A stretch of DNA of 64,000 bases from Heliocybe sulcata (GCA_004369045.1 ML213504.1:1784894-1848893); one strand, 5' to 3'. Numbered from the stretch's first letter, positions 44,888-56,327 are shown. Numbers and translations are program-made. The notes: generated from the letters alone by a model not told the origin.

Positions 44888-46395
44888 TTAAGCCCGGGAC
44901 TTGAGCGTACCCAAGAATGCCGCCTTCTCCTCGAATGTCTGGAACGCACCGTGCTATAAAATAATGAAAAATAAGTAGGAATCTCAGACTAGAACCGGCA
45001 ACATCACTTACGCCGAACTTCGATGACGTGTCAATGAACTTGAGCGAAACCTTCTCGAGGTCTCGGCGAGAAGTGTGGACCATGAGCGACTTGCGGAGGG
45101 TGATAACGCGCTTCTTAGTACCAGGGATGGAACCCTTGAGCATGAGGTAGTCGTTCTTGACGATACCGTAGTGAGGGAAGCCACCCATGGGCGTGATCGT
45201 TTTCTTCGTGATGTCGTGTTCAGTCGAAGCGTTGCCCTCGTCGCCACCAGTGCCGATGCGGTAGATTTTCTTGTTGATCTCCGTGCGGTGGTGATATCCG
45301 TCTATCGTGCGGTGTGAGATACGGTTTGAATGACTAAGGTGGGCGAGGGCGACTTACTTTGACCAGCACGCGCGACAGAGTACATGACCTTCGAAGGATG
45401 CCACGCACCGATACACGCAACCTTGCGGAGACCCTTGTGCGTCTTGCGAGGCAGCTTCTTGGTACCCCAACGGTGCGTCACACCCTCGAAACCGTGACCC
45501 TTGGTGACGGCGATCACGTCGATACACTCGTCCTGCTCGAACACGCTGGTAACCTCCACCGGTTTCTCGAATAGGCCGTGCGCGAACTCGACCTTGTCAG
45601 CGACAGACCCGCCGTTGACCTGGATCTCCATGAGGTGTGCCTTCTTCTGGCCAAGTCCGGTCTTGCGGATCTGGGTGTGCGCGAGGACACGAACGACAGT
45701 GCAATACTTGCGAATACGCTCGAGCTCGCGGGCGACCGACTTGCCACCGTCCTCGGCAGCCTTCTTGGCGTACCGCGTGAAGGCCTTCTTCTTGGAGCGG
45801 TACCAGTTCTTGTAGAACCGACGCTTGACCTCGTCGGAAAGGTGGGCGGCCCAGACGGTGGTAAGAGTGCGGAGGCCGCGGGGAGTCTCGACGTAGCCGA
45901 CAACACCAACGACAACCATGGGAGGAGTCTCGATAATTGATACAGCCTCGACAATCTCGCGCTTGTGCATCTCTGTATGCGCATTCAGGACTCTGAACCG
46001 AATTCAAGGATCAACGTGTAGTACGCACTGGAACCAGGACGGTCAAGGTCACGGACAACATGGGTCATACCAGCCTTGTAACCCATGATGGCGGTCAAGT
46101 GAACGGGCTTCTTGGGGTCATCCTGGTTGCATTCACCTTGAATGAGTATACGCACATTCTACCGGACAAGCAAGACTACACACCTTGGGGAAAGCCTTAA
46201 CCTTACCGCGGTGACGCGCAGCACGCTTGCGGGGAAGGAAACCGAGCGAGCCATGGCGAGGAGCTTCGTACTATCCAAGACGCCCCAGTTAGAATCTTGA
46301 CAGTGTCTGATCATTTCGCGTCTAAACCAACCTTACGGTGACTAGAGAATGTCAATACGGCGCCGGTCCAGACCACACAGAGCAACTCACCTCAT
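44888..46395 (-). CDS. RPL3: 60S ribosomal protein L3 (uL3)
   Basis: Core protein near the peptidyl-transferase centre. Exon 1 is 5 bp (46391-46395, ATGAG) and exon 2 a 10-bp microexon (46332-46341, TCACCGTAAG); together they give MSHRK, and exon 3 continues [20 protein letters not shown], exactly the expected uL3 N-terminus. Later exons read [71 protein letters not shown], the [19 protein letters not shown] block, [36 protein letters not shown] and [20 protein letters not shown], stop TAA 44888-44890. About 390 residues, seven or more exons. Confidence 0.95.
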
Positions 46396-46965
46396 TTTTG
46401 GTGGCGGCGGCGGGGAGCTTGAGTATCTGGACGTTGACTGGCGCGACGATCAGAGGGTGGCTGCAAGTACTGTACAGTTGCTCACACGGTTATCGGATAT
46501 CACCGGTATAATGGCCGGTTGCACAGCATTTCGCACGGTTCCCCTTAACAGAGGGCATCGATGTCGGGCTGAACTGCGAACATACTGGCCTTGGATTAGG
46601 CAGCCAGTGGTCTCATCAACAGACGTAAGACTCAAGCTGTTGCGTTATATCTGATTGAGGCCGATGTATATCGGGCCTCAGACGATATCCTCCCTGCGAC
46701 CGCTTGATCCTACCAATCGATGGCTGTGGACGACAGTGTTCGCAATACTGGATGGCTTCGAGTGAATACGCGGCTATAACCTGCCCCAGAAGCTCTCTGT
46801 AGCATGTCTGAATTAGAACGACGCGTTGCAACGCGTCTCTTCACGTGTGATTATGGGACGTATGCTGTGTCATAAACGCGACCTGTCACGAAGCGTCACA
46901 GTTCAAGGTCAAAATCGGTAACCCGAACCACCTGGCTTGCCACCTCATCACCACCCGTCCTCGCC
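46396..46965. promoter_or_regulatory. Divergent promoter region RPL3 / MRC1
   Basis: 570 bp between divergent starts. Besides the paired cell-cycle boxes at 46820-46837 it holds CACGTG at 46842-46847 (an E-box) and a CACGAA at about 46888, close to the yeast SCB core. Confidence 0.55.
46820..46837. promoter_or_regulatory. Paired MluI cell-cycle boxes in an 18-bp perfect palindrome
   Basis: GACGCGTTGCAACGCGTC is its own reverse complement and contains two ACGCGT sites (46821-46826, 46831-46836) spaced 10 bp apart, one helical turn. It lies about 130 bp upstream of the MRC1 ATG. ACGCGT is the binding core of MBF (Mbp1/Swi6; Res-Cdc10 in fission yeast), which drives G1/S genes. Confidence 0.65.
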
Positions 46966-49900
46966 ATGGACGCCGACTTCCGCATGTCTCCGTCTCGCTC
47001 ACCATCGTGGGCAAGGACGGCACCACCTGTCAAGCACACCTACCGGAGGTCGAAACCCGACCAAAACATTATCGCCGAATCGCACGACGCCGACACATCT
47101 TCTACCACCCTTGTAGCATCAAGCTCATCGAACACGACTCTGACGCGCCAGTCGAGTGTATGTAGTAGTGATGGACCTTCTCCGAAGAAGGGGAAGAGTA
47201 TACTGGCTGGCATCATCGAGAAGACGCGTTCTGCTGACGTCGGCGACGACAGCGGGGGCGAGACTAGATACGACTTTGGTTGGAAGGATAAGCTACGCGC
47301 TATGGACGAGGACGAAGAAGAGAATACTAGATCTTCCTCTTTGGCTCGATCTTTCAGAGATGCTCCGCGTTATGCTGGTGGCACGTCGCCGTCGGGTCGT
47401 AACGCGAGGCGGAGCCCCTCTCCTCGCGGAGACTCTCAAGAATTCTCCGCCGCCTCCATTCCCCCGCAGACACAGAGTCCTTCAGCTCTCTGTAGTCAGC
47501 CGTCTCTAGATGCTGTATCCTTCGTCTCTATGAGCGACGCGTCTCCTGTCCCCCCGGTCTCTTCCGGCAACCGACGCGCTATACCTTCCTACTCAGACCA
47601 CCAGCTATCTGACCGAATATCACGTTCCGCACCATCTGCCACCTACGAGCGTCCCCAATTTACGACGCTTTCTGATTCTGATGACGAGAACATGGAGAAA
47701 TCTGCCAAGATACCTAACGAGGGCAAGGGCAAAGCCAAGAGCTCGGAACGATTGGTTTCCCCGTTAGGAATGGAGGAGATTGATCTCAGCTCGGCCACTT
47801 CCAGTAGGCACGCGAAGAGGGAAGCGCGTGCCACACGGAAGCACGCAGGAGGTATCAAGGCAAGTGACTACTTCATCGTCCCGTCTAAATGAATAAAGAC
47901 TAACTAGCTGCACCATTCTGATTGCGCAGAAACCTACCAAGAAAGAAGTACGAGAGAGTGCTGTCGAGCAAGCGCGTCTCATGGCAGGCAGAGACGGCCG
48001 TATCGCTAGCACAACGAGGACCCTCGCGCCTCTCGCTTTCCTCGACAAGTTGCGTCAAGACACGTACGTATTACATTCCGAGTAGCAAATATTATAAGCT
48101 CATGCAATGATCACCAGAAGCTTTACGAAGTTGAAGCAACATTCTCCAAAGAAACCTATTCCTACATCGGACCCTATTCAAGAATATTCGTCCCCGATAG
48201 GGGAGAAGAGGCTTCTTCACGCTGAGTCCTCCATCATGGAACCTCTCTCGCAGGAAGACGAAAATTTCTCCTTCGGCGCTGCGTCAGGGCTAATCGCCCG
48301 CTCTCCCGTGACCGCCCCGCCAGCGACTCAGAGCTCCCCGCTCAAGTCCAGGCATGCCACCGCTATGGCACTGGGTTCGGCTTTCGAAATGGACATCCCG
48401 CCTCCAGTCGACTCGGACTCTGACGGCAGCCTCTGTGCCTTCGGCGATGTCTTGCGGAAGGAGGACAAGAAACGCGAGGCGCAGAGGAGCAAGAAACATC
48501 TGCAGGACTTCAAGATGATTCACCTCGAGAAACAGCGACAGATGAAAGCCCAGGCTCGCGAGGCCGCTTCGGATGATGATGACGACCTGGTTATCATTCG
48601 AGATGGGGAGAAGCCACGTAGGTGCACGAAAAGTGCAGTGCTCTCGCGGAAGGTGGACTCTGCCGCGAGGTGCCGTGGGGCTTCCACAAAGCGGAAGGAG
48701 GGCGCTGCATTGACTGCTGCGCAGAAGAAGAAGCTGAATGCAGACTTGCTGAGGAGGTATGAGGCGGAGCGGCAGGAGGAAGTGAAGAAGAAGGAAGAGG
48801 ACTGGGTGAGGCGCGGCGGGCAGCTCAAGGAGATTGCGAGGGCGCGGGAAAGGTGGGATGTTCGGGATGTAGTGAAGGAGTCTATTCAGAGGCTTGACGA
48901 AAAACAAAGGCGGAACGAGGAGAACGAGGAGAATGGCAGCGATGAGGAGTGGAGACCGGAGGAGAGGGGCAGCGGGGACGAGGACGCCCCTACTCAAGTT
49001 TACGTCGATAATGATATGGCCGACGAAGGCGCGCAGTACTCTGGCGACGACGGGCAGGAGAACGTCTTCGTCGTGGCCAGGGATGAGAATCCCATGGATG
49101 ACGGCGCCGTAGAGACCGAACCGGACGATCAGAACTCGGACTCGGACAACGAGGAAGTGCCTCGGCAGCGTCGTCGCACCGGTCGACTCCCTGGAGACTT
49201 CCAGGAATCTGAGGAAGAATACGACGAGGGCATGCCCAGCTACGTTTTCGGTTCCGGTCTCGCAGCGGATACGTCTTTCGCAAGTGTGGACTTTTCGCTA
49301 GCTTCCACCTCTGACGAGGAGGACCAGGAGAATGACCCGAAGAAGGTCTACGATGAGGACGAAGACAAGGAGAATAAGGCGCTCCCCAGGGCGTTCTTCA
49401 ACACCTCGCCTGTCGCGTTTCTGCTCGGATCTCAGGGTAGGGAGCCCCTGGGCTTCAGCGACGACGAAGCATCTGGGAGCAGACCTGGCAGGCCTCCATC
49501 TGGGGTGCTCAATGACGGTGACGACCGCGGTGAGGATCCATTCGCCTTCCCGGTTGCGGCGGGCAATCCCCTCGGTTCTCCCATTATGTTCGGAGCGGAA
49601 CTAGATAGTTTCTCGCGTGCTGCTTCTCCGAGCATGGTGGAGTTCAAATCACGCAAGGGTGGTTTTTCTCAGTTTTCAGACGATGAAGAGAGCGGGCCCG
49701 TTGTAGGGAACGACGAAAATGCAGGCAGTGAAGGGCTCAAACCAGCACCTCTACTAGCTGCGTTCTCGCAGTTCTTCGAGCCCACGCTTCCCAAGTCAAA
49801 CCCGCTCTCCGAGAAATCTCTCGGTAAACGCCCTGCAAGGGAGGAGCCCATCGAGGTGTGGCCAGACGAAATGGGCGACGTAAGTCCACATCCATCATTT

Positions 49901-51684
49901 CCTTTTTAGGCAAGTTCTGAAGTTGGTGTTAGGATCCTGATACAGGCGGCCTTCTTGCCAAGCTACGAGGTAACCCACTGGGCGAAGTACCTTTGACATT
50001 GGAGCCCAGCTTTGAGCCAGCCTTGGATGTTGATGAAAGCAGAAAGCGAGAGTTGGATGCCATCTTCGAGAGGGAGCAAGAGTTAGTCGTTCAGGACGCG
50101 GTACCACGGGAGAGAAGTGAGGAGGAGTTGTATGTCAATGACCTTGGGTGAGTGACAGTTAGTATGACAAGGCCAAAGGTCACTAACGACGTGTCATTGC
50201 AGCTTTTACACCCAGACTCGGCCTGACGAGTCGCCTCTGCCACTGATACTGCCTTCGCCCACTCAGTCTCCACTGAATACTTGGTTCAGGATGAAGGGCG
50301 ACTACTCTTTGACTCAATCTTCTCTAGCGGACAGACCTGCTCTGGGAACTCTTGCCTTCGAAGAGGAGCTGGACCCATCTCAGCCTGAACCACTCCGCCG
50401 TCTTCGTAAGCGCGACTCCATAGACGAACGGCGCTCTCCGAGTCCAGAAGAGCCTCAAAATGCTTTTGAGGTTATGCGGGACGATAATATTCGTAAGACG
50501 AAGAAATCGAACAAAAGGAAGCTGGAGAAGTCGGACTTCGTTGATGGACAGGCGGAAGAGTCGGACGAGGACAAGATGTTTGGTTTTGGAAAGAGGAAGG
50601 CGGATGATGACGAAGAAGGTGAAGACGACGAGGATGACCAGCCTCTGGAGGGTCTTGTCGACGATGGCGAGGTCGACGTCAAAGAAGACCTTGTGATGGA
50701 GAAAGTCAAGTGAGTCTCATGATTACCACTCATGCGTACCATCGGCTAACATGTACGTGTTAGGGAGCAACAAGAGGAGGACGATAAGAAGCTACAGCAG
50801 ATCCACCTCAATGCAACCAAGGGCAAATACCGCAATGGCCGCAGGCGACGGGACGGTGCGCTCGGCTCGGATGATAGCGAGAGCGAAGACGAGGACCAGT
50901 CCAGGGTGAGGCCCGTTAAAAGGCGCAAGATCGAGGGCGACACGATATACGAGCTTGGTATGTCTTCCTAGCTCATGATCCCGATCCATTTCTGATCATT
51001 ACTACAGAGAAGCACCCTGAGACCCAGGCCTTCGTCGAAGCGTATAAAGAGGCGCTTGATGAGCCCGACTTTGCGTACCTGCATCACATGGACGAAGACG
51101 CGGAGATGGAGAATGCTGGTGATGCTGAAAGCGAAGAGGAAGACCAAGACAAACCTGAGTTCGTGAGCCACAGAGAGCTAGCTGAAGAACTTCGAGCTGC
51201 GGCAAGGAGCGCAACAGTACGTATATCCTGATTGCAATTACATCGTGCGAACTGACCTGTCCGACAGCTGCCCGAGGATACCTTTGACCCTCACAATGCG
51301 GACTGGATTGACCGGAGTGACGACGACTTTGATGACCTGCGCGTGAGGGAGGTCCAAAGGCGAGGCAAGACGGTAGCCACCCGGAGACTTCATGCAGACG
51401 TCGACCCAGTATACGGAGTTAGGAAGCCCATCGATCCCGAGGTGGAACGCCGTGACCGCATGTGGGCGAGTGGGCAGAAGACACGAGGTGCAGCTGGAAC
51501 TATGGCGTCCATTCATGGTGCCACTGTCACTAGCTTTGGACAGTCGAAGAAGATCGGCAAGGTCTCGAGGATGGCTGCTCGAAGCACGGCAGCAGCTTCT
51601 AGCTCCCAGCCTGCTAAGTCAAAACCAGCCAAGAAGCCAAGCTTTCTGTCGACAACGCTGGCCCGCAAGAAGACTGGTGCTTAA
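46966..51684 (+). CDS. MRC1: Replication checkpoint mediator Mrc1/claspin
   Basis: Fork-associated adaptor that lets the sensor kinase activate Chk1/Cds1-type kinases. Eight exons; about 1,440 residues; start ATG 46966 (MDADFRMSPSRSPSWARTAP). Intron 1 (47860-47929) is GC-AG; the other donors are GT. The protein is acidic and Lys/Glu-rich with many SQ/TQ sites (for example SQEFS, TQSPS, SQEDE, SQFSDDEE, TQSPL, TQSSL, SQPEP), the expected phosphorylation targets. The Mrc1-like domain is seen in SASSDEEDQENDP-type acidic repeats, LLAAFSQFFEPTLP and the C-terminal LPEDTFDPHNADWIDRSDDD with FDDLRVREVQRRGKTVATRR, then a basic tail (AKKPSFLSTTLARKKTGA). Paired MCB boxes upstream fit S-phase expression. 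Confidence 0.85.
47860..47929 (+). other. MRC1: GC-AG intron in MRC1
   Basis: The junction ATCAAG|GCAAGT matches the consensus of natural GC donors; ACTAAC lies inside near 47899 as branch site and GCGCAG ends it. Splicing joins GGIK to KPTKKEVRES in frame. If retained, translation would stop 12 codons later. Confidence 0.7.
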
Positions 51685-52901
51685 ATCATAGGCCATTGAG
51701 GGAGCCTGCGTCGACCACGTCAATGTCGACATCAGTGTAAGTTAGAGACATTCAGCACACTCTGTCTCGATGTAGCGTCGTGTTCGATCTGTATAGTTTT
51801 GTACTTTTATCTGTTGATTGTAACCTACGTGTCGCATCGATGTCATAACGGATGTACCCAACAATAACAAATGGCTGCCGGTTTGAGATTTCAAACGCAT
51901 GCATACTGACGAGGGTGAAAATCCAAAAAATAGGATAATAATATTGTTGCTTCCGTACGGTTTAGATTTGGGTATATAAGGTGAAGAACGCAACCTGATC
52001 GGTCCCAATGACATCTAAAACCCTAGTAATTTTGCCTTCCGAATCGTCTACCGAGGCGAAGCCATGGCGTGACGCGCGAGCGGGAAGGGGCCATAGCGAT
52101 GTAGGAGCGCGCTGACTGGCGGGTATAGCTGACTGAAGGACTCCGACGCCTCCTGGTGGTCGACTGGTTGATCTGTGGAACACAAGATTTAGTTATGTTG
52201 GAGGAGAACAGCGGCTACGCCCGACCTTATGCCTTTGCATGATCAACTTGGCCATACACACAGGAGGCCCGCTCTCCCGGAAAGGATGCCCTGCAACAAA
52301 CCATCTCAACACGACTCCCAGGAACGCAGGTAACGCCAGAACGAACTCGATGCAACCCGCGAGGCACCGGACTCGTACGCGTCGAGACAGTCGTCCGACG
52401 AGATGATCGTTGCCCAGACGGAGGGTATCAGGAGGCAGGACAGCACGAACGCGGTGATGAGGGACGCCACCAGCATCGGGAACATTGTGGAGACAGCCTG
52501 GACGGCGCGAGCGGCGCTGAGGCCTGCGAGAGAGGCTCTAGGGAGGCTTGAGCGGGTGGTGGTCGCGGCTCAGGTTGCTGGTTTCAAGTTCTGGCCTCGG
52601 AATCATCCCGTTCGACTTCGCGATGGTAGGACGGCTGGGGTATTTCCTTTTTTGGAATCATATCATTCCACTGTTGTTCTCCTGTATTTCATGGGCTGTT
52701 CTCATACCCACGAAAGAGTGAGGGGGAGATGATGCTGATGGAAATCAGAGGAATAGGCGTTCACAGTTCTCGGAATCAAAACTGCTGACGAATCCACGAG
52801 GTTTACGCTTTATATTGCGCAGTACCTCACTCATAGGCCGGTAAAAATACAACATGCTATACGTCTATTAACAGCACACGAACAACACCAAACGGTCAGC
52901 T
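51685..52901. other. ~1.2 kb region with hydrophobic minus-strand frames
   Basis: Contains the MRC1 3' UTR on the left. On the minus strand, 52490-52300 encodes a hydrophobic stretch (MFPMLVASLITAFVLSCLLI) and, in another frame, CIEFVLALPAFLGVVLRWF up to about 52229, then a plausible GTCGGG..CACAG intron. These may be transmembrane segments of an unmodelled or broken gene; I could not assemble a convincing full frame. Confidence 0.35.
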
Positions 52902-54395
52902 TTACTTGTTGGTCTTGATACCGAAGAGACTCGATACTGTAAAGTGCGTGAGATCTTCCATAAAACCGGATAATGAGCATGACACGCACACTGCGCCAAC
53001 CAGTAGTCCCTCCATGCAGACTGCAGCAACAACACGAATGCCTGCCCCTCCGGGCTGTGGTCACCGGGAGCGGTAGGCGAATTGAATGTATAGGGATCCA
53101 CAGTGTTCGTCAGCCACCCGTCCTCGTCAACGCTGCTTGCCACCAGCGCCAGTGCCCGATTTGCCGCATGCAAGTACGTGTCGTCCCCCGTGATATAGGC
53201 CATCCGATACGTAACCGACGCGAGAAGAGCCGTTCCCGAGGATTCCGCGAAGGAGGTATCGTCATCCAGACTATTGTAAAGAGTACCGTTGTCTTTCTGA
53301 AGAGGCCAAGTGGCGCTGACAATCTCTTGTATCCAACTCGTCAGATCATTAATCTCGTCGAGCAAGCTGTCTGCTTGGTCAGAGCCGGACAAAGTTTCCA
53401 GAACACGAAGCATTCCCGCCGCAGCCCAGCCATTCCCTGAGATCACTGATTAGTAGAAGAATCGAAGCAGCTGCTTACAGGTCACGCACCGGTCGCCCAG
53501 TGCGTATCATCCTGCCATGACCCAAGAACGACATGACGCCAAAGGCCAGAATCGTCCCTCAAATAATCCCGGTACAACTGGCATTGCTGGTAAGCAACTT
53601 GCATCAAGCCAAGCCCTGAATCTCCGCCTTGCAACATCCCATAGTATGCAATGAAGGGCGGCGCCATGTAGACAAAGTCAGACCTGCCACCGAGTTAAGG
53701 AGATGCCATTAACTATATGATGGGATCGCCGACGCTTACCACAGTTGCACTTGATCCGTGCGATGCGATATTGCGCCGTCATCTGTCCGCGGGGCGACGT
53801 GAAGGAGGTAGTCTAGCTGGTTACTCGCTGCCTGCCAGTAAGAATTGTTGCTGTCGTTCCCGCTCGTCCATGCAGCCAGCAGAACGGCGACACCGAGACC
53901 TGTTATCAGTCAGCAGCGGCGGGTAGAAAAATGCGACAAGACACACTGGCAGGGTCACCGACGGCACCGTCTCCCTGTACCAAAGGTAACGACTGCCCCG
54001 ATTTTGTCGAGACCGTGCTAGAAGTGGCATTCAGATTCGGAAGAGCTACAGGAGTGACATGAACTCACTTCCGTGCGATACCCAGCACATCCGAAGCTTC
54101 ATCGGACGAATTAAGTTTTGTGGGCGGAGGAACACCAGTAGCCCGGAAGACCGACAGTTCAGGCCAGTATAGCTCTGTCAAGGCCTCTGCAGCCGTTCCC
54201 AACTCCCAGCTGTACTACGCTCTGCATCATGGTCCGCTAAAGATGAGTAACAAAGACTCACCTTGCACTCGCGCTCTTTAGCAGGTTCGACTTCACGCTT
54301 GCAATGGTGCCATTACTCAGCGCGTCCTGTACTCCCGCGGGTGCACCACGCGCTAAAGCCAACAGCGACATGAGGATCGCGATACCAGCAACCAT
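52902..54395 (-). CDS. Secreted six-hairpin glycosidase (GH105-like)
   Basis: Start ATG 54393-54395 begins MVAGIAILMSLLALARGAPA, a signal peptide. About six exons; stop TAA 52902-52904 after AQLSSLFGIKTNK. Ordered blocks typical of (alpha/alpha)6 glycosidases appear: LSVFRATGVPPPTKLNS, GDGAVGDPASLGVAVLLAAW, QLWSDFVYMAPPFIAYYGML, SGLWRHVVLGSWQDDTHWAT, GNGWAAAGMLRVLETL, and DHSPEGQAFVLLLQSAWRDY. The WSDFVYMAPPF and ATGNGWAAAG motifs match fungal GH105 (unsaturated rhamnogalacturonyl hydrolase) and related proteins, acting on pectin fragments. Substrate is inferred; GH88 or GH76-like families share the fold. Several NxS/T sites fit secretion. Confidence 0.78.
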
Positions 54396-54961
54396 TGCAA
54401 GCCAAGGAGGTTATAGAGTAGAGCAAAGGGCCTCGACGTTCTTGACCACGAACGGCAAAGTTTTATATACCGAAACGACTGTTTGCAAAGGCGGGGCATG
54501 CGTTCATCGCAGGCGGATATAACGAATCGAATTCGGAGGTGGAGTGCGTGCACGATCAAGATATGCGGGTCCAAGCGGATGTGAAGGCTTCTCCGGAGAA
54601 GGAACGTGTTCTCAAGGACAGGTATTGAGGCCAGGCAAACCGGATAGATAGGCACACTTACTCGTCTCCGAGTGCTGGTAATGTGCCCGGTCAAACTCTA
54701 CTTGCAGCTGGCCCCTACATAGCGGCATGCAGCCAAGATCTTAATTGGCCCAGGCAGCGATTTCATCAGACCGAGGTTCGTTGGCCTTCCTGAGCTAGAG
54801 TTTGCTGGAACATCATAACTGCGCACGCAATCAGCAGTCCTCGTGTTGTCGGGCGGTCTTTGGAAGGGGTGGGGCCAACATATTGCACGGTTCTCAAAGC
54901 GGGGTTGCTATTCCGCTCGAGCCTCGATGGAGATAGGCAGCTGTACATTGCACGAGATGAA
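54396..54961. other. Intergenic flank of the inverted-repeat element
   Basis: Promoter side of the glycosidase gene up to the left end of the TIR element. No supported gene. Confidence 0.5.
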
Positions 54962-55022
54962 CGTTGAACCCCAGTAGAAACCGTACCAATTGTATTCAAT
55001 TTAGTACCTATTAATCTATTTC
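54962..55022 (+). repeat. Left terminal inverted repeat
   Basis: Starts CGTTGAACCCCAGTAG and runs through TTGTATTCAATTTAGTACC to CTATTTC. Pairs with 56254-56327. Confidence 0.65.
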
Positions 55023-55319
55023 GCCAGAATAATAGGCTACAAAAAGATACGAATACCAAAGTGATACCTTAAATAGCCGGTCTGATATTTAAATCAATAA
55101 ACGCGCTCCCAGCTCTGCGTGCAGATCGACGGGTAAATAGCGTAAATAGTCAGTATATAGCTCACCATTAGACTTCAAATATATGGCAATATAGACTCCT
55201 CGATCCGTATCTCGTTGTCCTCCCAGAATATGTTCTAATGTATTTGCAGCAAATACTATGTATTTATATACATTATCCATATATTATAGTTGCAGCCGAC
55301 GAACGAGCCATCGCGAATG

Positions 55320-55730
55320 GCGTCAAACCGGCCTGCAGGACAGCGGCGGGTCCTGCGCACATCCCATCTTCCCTACTTGTAGTGCTCGCGGAGATAGTAC
55401 GCCGCGGGCCCCGTGTACCCCAGCTCAGACGGCCCGCGCGTGCAGCTCCAGCACCTACTCGAAGTCGAGGAACACGGCGGCCTCGATCCCGCGCTGGTGC
55501 ATCAGCACGAGCTCGTACAGAGAGTGGGGCAGAAAATTGGCGGCCGCATGCTCGACGGAGCGCTTCAGCCACTTGACTGCCCTTGCCGCGGCGGCTATGC
55601 GGTAAACTTAGAGGTTACAGCTGTTCTCGCTGCACATCCCCAGGGATCGGAGTTGATCAAGCCACCGCAGAACACGGGCATGGCAACCATATAGGAGTCC
55701 GCATTGGGGATAAGAAGACGATGGGCGGGT
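55320..55730 (-). pseudogene. Decayed coding remnant inside the TIR element
   Basis: On the minus strand several protein-like stretches lie close together in more than one frame, for example DSYMVAMPVFCGGLINSDPW, AAANFLPHSLYELVLMHQRG and YYLREHYK. GC content rises here relative to the AT-rich element ends. There are at least two or three breaks. I do not recognise the parent family; it may be a captured host fragment. Confidence 0.4.
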
Positions 55731-56156
55731 TGGCGCAGACAGCCATGGAGTACTAGTAGCCTCTTTGCTGAATCTGCTGGCCGGCAGTTTGCAGAGGAAG
55801 ATAGGAGGTGGGGGCAAGATATACAGGTCCATACTAGTGAAATCAGTCACACATGCGCAACTGACAGAGCACACGACTTACCGCTATCCTTCAGCCTTCC
55901 ACCTGCTTCATGCCGCTTTCCCCCACTCTCTCCTTCCAGTCTGACCTATTGAGGCCTCTGCATCCTTTCATATAGCCACGAGCATGCCAGTCTATTGCCA
56001 GTACTAGTTGTCGTCAGAGACTTAGACAGCTGGATGAGACAGAGAGGCCGAGGGAGAATACAAGAAAGACGGACTTGTCGCACAAGGTGCGCTGGCATGC
56101 GCTGCAGGCATGTGCGAATTATGTCACGTGTCATTTAGTTCTGCCATCTGCATTAT

Positions 56157-56179
56157 GCAAAATGCATCGCAAAATGCAT
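56157..56179. repeat. Short GCAAAATGCAT direct repeat
   Basis: The 11-mer GCAAAATGCAT occurs twice at a 12-bp step (56157-56167, 56169-56179), amid other ATGCAT-like words up to 56205. Lies inside the right part of the TIR element. Confidence 0.6.
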
Positions 56180-56253
56180 GTTTGACATGCATGACGCGCA
56201 TTTGCTGGCCTCCTTGTAGCACATCATGATGAAGTGATACCTACAATAGCTGA

Positions 56254-56327
56254 CTGAAATAGATTTTAATAAATTAATAGGTACTAAATTGAATACAATC
56301 GGAACAGTTTCTACTGGGGTTGAACGC
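56254..56327 (-). repeat. Right terminal inverted repeat
   Basis: Inverted copy of 54962-55022; contains GGTACTAAATTGAATACAAT and TTTCTACTGGGGTTGAACG, with an extra ~10 bp (TTAATAAATT region) near its inner end. Confidence 0.65.

Larger units (their letters stand above)
54962..56327. mobile_element. TIR-bounded DNA transposon-like element, non-autonomous
   Basis: Two inverted repeats of about 60-70 bp bound a segment of about 1.37 kb. Left end reads CGTTGAACCCCAGTAGAAAC (54962 on); the right end, reverse-complemented, begins CGTTCAACCCCAGTAGAAAC (56327 back). The repeats match over about 57 bp with some five differences and continue after a ~10-bp insertion in the right copy. The ends are AT-rich against the GC-rich surroundings. 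No transposase is recognisable, so it is a MITE-like or internally replaced element. I see no convincing target-site duplication, so the exact outer ends are uncertain. It carries a decayed coding remnant. Confidence 0.6.

Noticed and set aside
48290-48997. Minus-strand Leu/Pro-rich frame within MRC1
   Set aside because: Complement of Glu/Lys-rich MRC1 coding sequence; no supporting features.
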